Positions 59,521 through 60,796 of a DNA stretch of 60,796 nt are shown in pieces. This stretch comes from a virus. The notes below the pieces were generated by a model that had not been told where the DNA came from, did no database searches, and saw only the letters and a list, made by a program, of their open reading frames with translations. The stretch covers positions 1-60,796 of IMG/VR virus record IMGVR_UViG_3300037963_000751; one strand, written 5' to 3'. The position numbers were made by a program, and so were the translations under genes. The stretch's first letter is position 1. Each line of letters starts with the position of its first letter.

Positions 59521-60796
59521 ATGAACGAGGAAGCATTACAAAGATTTTATGAGCTGTTTCAAGCAGATGGATATGGAGATTCATTCGAGGACTTCCGACA
59601 ATTAATGTTACAGAATGAGGAAGCTCAAAGAGCTGCTTATGAATTGGCGTTAGGAGATGGGTACGGAGATTACTTTGATGACTTCAAAGTGTTAGTGGGA
59701 GCAAAGGAAAGTGAAGAAGAGTTGCAGCGTACTCGAGATGAGCAAAGAAAGATGGAAGAGCGTGATGCAATGGAAGCATTGTTATTAAAAAAAAAAAGAG
59801 ATGCGGAATCGTCATTGGAAGGTTCTTCTTCGGAATCACCTACGGCTAAAGACTATTATAAATTTATGGGTCCTCAAAGTGAGGAGGATAAATCTGAGAT
59901 AGGCGTACAAAAAGGAGAGGGGGTAATGGATTTACCTACCTCAACAGAAGCTGTTCAAGAAATTTATACAACTGATTCAGGTGTAACTATGCCAAGTAAA
60001 GCTATTGGTATAGGATTTTTGTCTAAAGAATTTCCATTAAGCTTTGAGGGTGCAGATGAGAGAACTCGATTGCTTCTAAGTAAAATGCCAAGAGAAGAGC
60101 TGCATAGATATGAAACTCTTTTAAAGGACAAGAACGAGGCATATCAAAAAATACCTAACGTAAAATATACCGAAGTAACACCTGAATATAAAAACTTTCA
60201 GAAGTTAGATAACTTAACTCGAAAGATAGAAGAAGATTATTTAGAGGCTAAGGTTTATGACTATGGAGAACCTATTAAAAAACAAACACTTACTAAAGAA
60301 GAACAGCAATTTACTTCAGACTTAGCTGCTTATAATAAACAATTAAAGGAAGAAAGTAGAGATTTTTTTGAAGAGTCTGTTGATGAATATATAACTAAAG
60401 ATTTAATAAGTAGTGAAGAAGAGGAAGTCGTTTCCTTTTTAAACAATCAATTTGGTGATGTTGGTTTTGGGTTTGAAGAGACCGGAATAATGGATGCCAT
60501 GATAGTTACTGCTCCCAATGGTGCGACTAAAGAAATAGATTTAGACACCATCATGAGTGATGACGAAGAAAAGGAGAAGCTAAAAACTTTTATGAAGAAC
60601 AATCGTCCGTCTGAAAAGATAGACAAGGTTAAGCTTCAAAGGTATGAAGACCAAGAAGATTTAGATGAAGGACTGTTTGAAATAGAAAACCTAAACAAAA
60701 ACTATATAAAAGCATCTAATCAATATGATGCTGATGAAAAAAAATATTATAAAGAATTAGCTGCATACACTCGAATGACACCTGAGCAAAAGGATT
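59521..60796 (+). CDS. giant polyvalent ejection protein, N-terminal part (continues at base 3)
   Basis: The ATG at 59521 opens a frame that runs off the right edge and continues, in frame, at base 3. The first 60 residues hold a 30-residue tandem repeat centred on DGYGDSFEDF (16-25) and DGYGDYFDDF (46-55), a motif seen at the start of large ejection proteins of marine Bacteroidota phages. An acidic, Lys/Glu-rich helical region follows. Twenty-nine bases separate it from ejection protein 2. Confidence 0.8.
   Translation, partial: MNEEALQRFYELFQADGYGDSFEDFRQLMLQNEEAQRAAYELALGDGYGDYFDDFKVLVGAKESEEELQRTRDEQRKMEERDAMEALLLKKKRDAESSLEGSSSESPTAKDYYKFMGPQSEEDKSEIGVQKGEGVMDLPTSTEAVQEIYTTDSGVTMPSKAIGIGFLSKEFPLSFEGADERTRLLLSKMPREELHRYETLLKDKNEAYQKIPNVKYTEVTPEYKNFQKLDNLTRKIEEDYLEAKVYDYGEPIKKQTLTKEEQQFTSDLAAYNKQLKEESRDFFEESVDEYITKDLISSEEEEVVSFLNNQFGDVGFGFEETGIMDAMIVTAPNGATKEIDLDTIMSDDEEKEKLKTFMKNNRPSEKIDKVKLQRYEDQEDLDEGLFEIENLNKNYIKASNQYDADEKKYYKELAAYTRMTPEQKD
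60699..60796. repeat. right copy of 98-bp terminal direct repeat
   Basis: Identical to bases 2-99. Within the giant gene; see the left copy. Confidence 0.9.

Overview
This window looks like the complete genome of a short-tailed (podovirus-like) tailed phage of a Bacteroidota host, probably a flavobacterium, cut open inside its largest gene. Bases 2-99 are repeated exactly at 60699-60796, and a reading frame entering at the left edge is the in-frame continuation of one leaving at the right edge. The molecule is therefore circular in the assembly, about 60.7 kb. A Bacteroidota host is suggested by low GC, by repeated -7 boxes of the form TAnnTTTG (mostly TATCTTTG) before genes, by A-rich leaders such as AAATCAAATG in place of Shine-Dalgarno sites, and by VirE/BT4734-type primase and structural protein families known from Bacteroidota phages. 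The terminase, portal, capsid and ring-protein set recalls crAss-like phages, but no DNA polymerase, phage RNA polymerase, integrase or tRNA was seen. This placement is inference.

Layout. (1) 59521 to the end joined to 2-9629: one giant gene, about 3,601 codons, for a polyvalent ejection-type protein with two HExxH zincin motifs. (2) 9642-26618, minus strand: early genes. From right to left these are small membrane and acidic proteins; an amidoligase gene followed by a glutamine amidotransferase/gamma-glutamylcyclotransferase/zinc-ribbon fusion gene; a run of small hypotheticals including a DUF3846 protein; a DnaA-domain-IV-like protein; a recombination pair (annealing-type protein and RecE-like nuclease); an SSB-like protein; a primase-SF3 helicase; a DEAH helicase; a VRR-NUC nuclease; a calcineurin-like phosphoesterase; and a PD-(D/E)xK protein. 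(3) 26619-27170: a gene-poor, partly G-rich divergence region. (4) 27171-29509, plus strand: a small gene, then phage groEL and groES. (5) 29475-29915, minus strand: a winged-helix regulator. (6) 29975-59491, plus strand: small basic proteins, fibre and lysis genes, a second GroES-like protein, terminase, portal, scaffold, major capsid, ring/adaptor proteins, tail hub, and two ejection proteins leading into the giant gene.

How it fits together. Early genes appear to be driven by a phage-specific promoter on the minus strand (four copies, CTTGGAATTGT, then about 14 bases after its TTG, then TAnnTTTG-like). Late and chaperonin genes carry host-type -7 boxes. GroEL, GroES and a two-part GroES-like protein next to the terminase could form a phage folding machine for capsid or tail proteins.

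The points most worth a second look are: a dispersed family of 14 short palindromes (consensus ATGGCTCGTTGACGAGCCAT) that repeatedly supplies stop codons and has also entered coding sequence, including the terminase; the amidoligase plus amidotransferase/cyclotransferase pair; the phage chaperonin set; shared TATGTCGATT iterons before the primase and groEL; and an apparent total lack of GATC.
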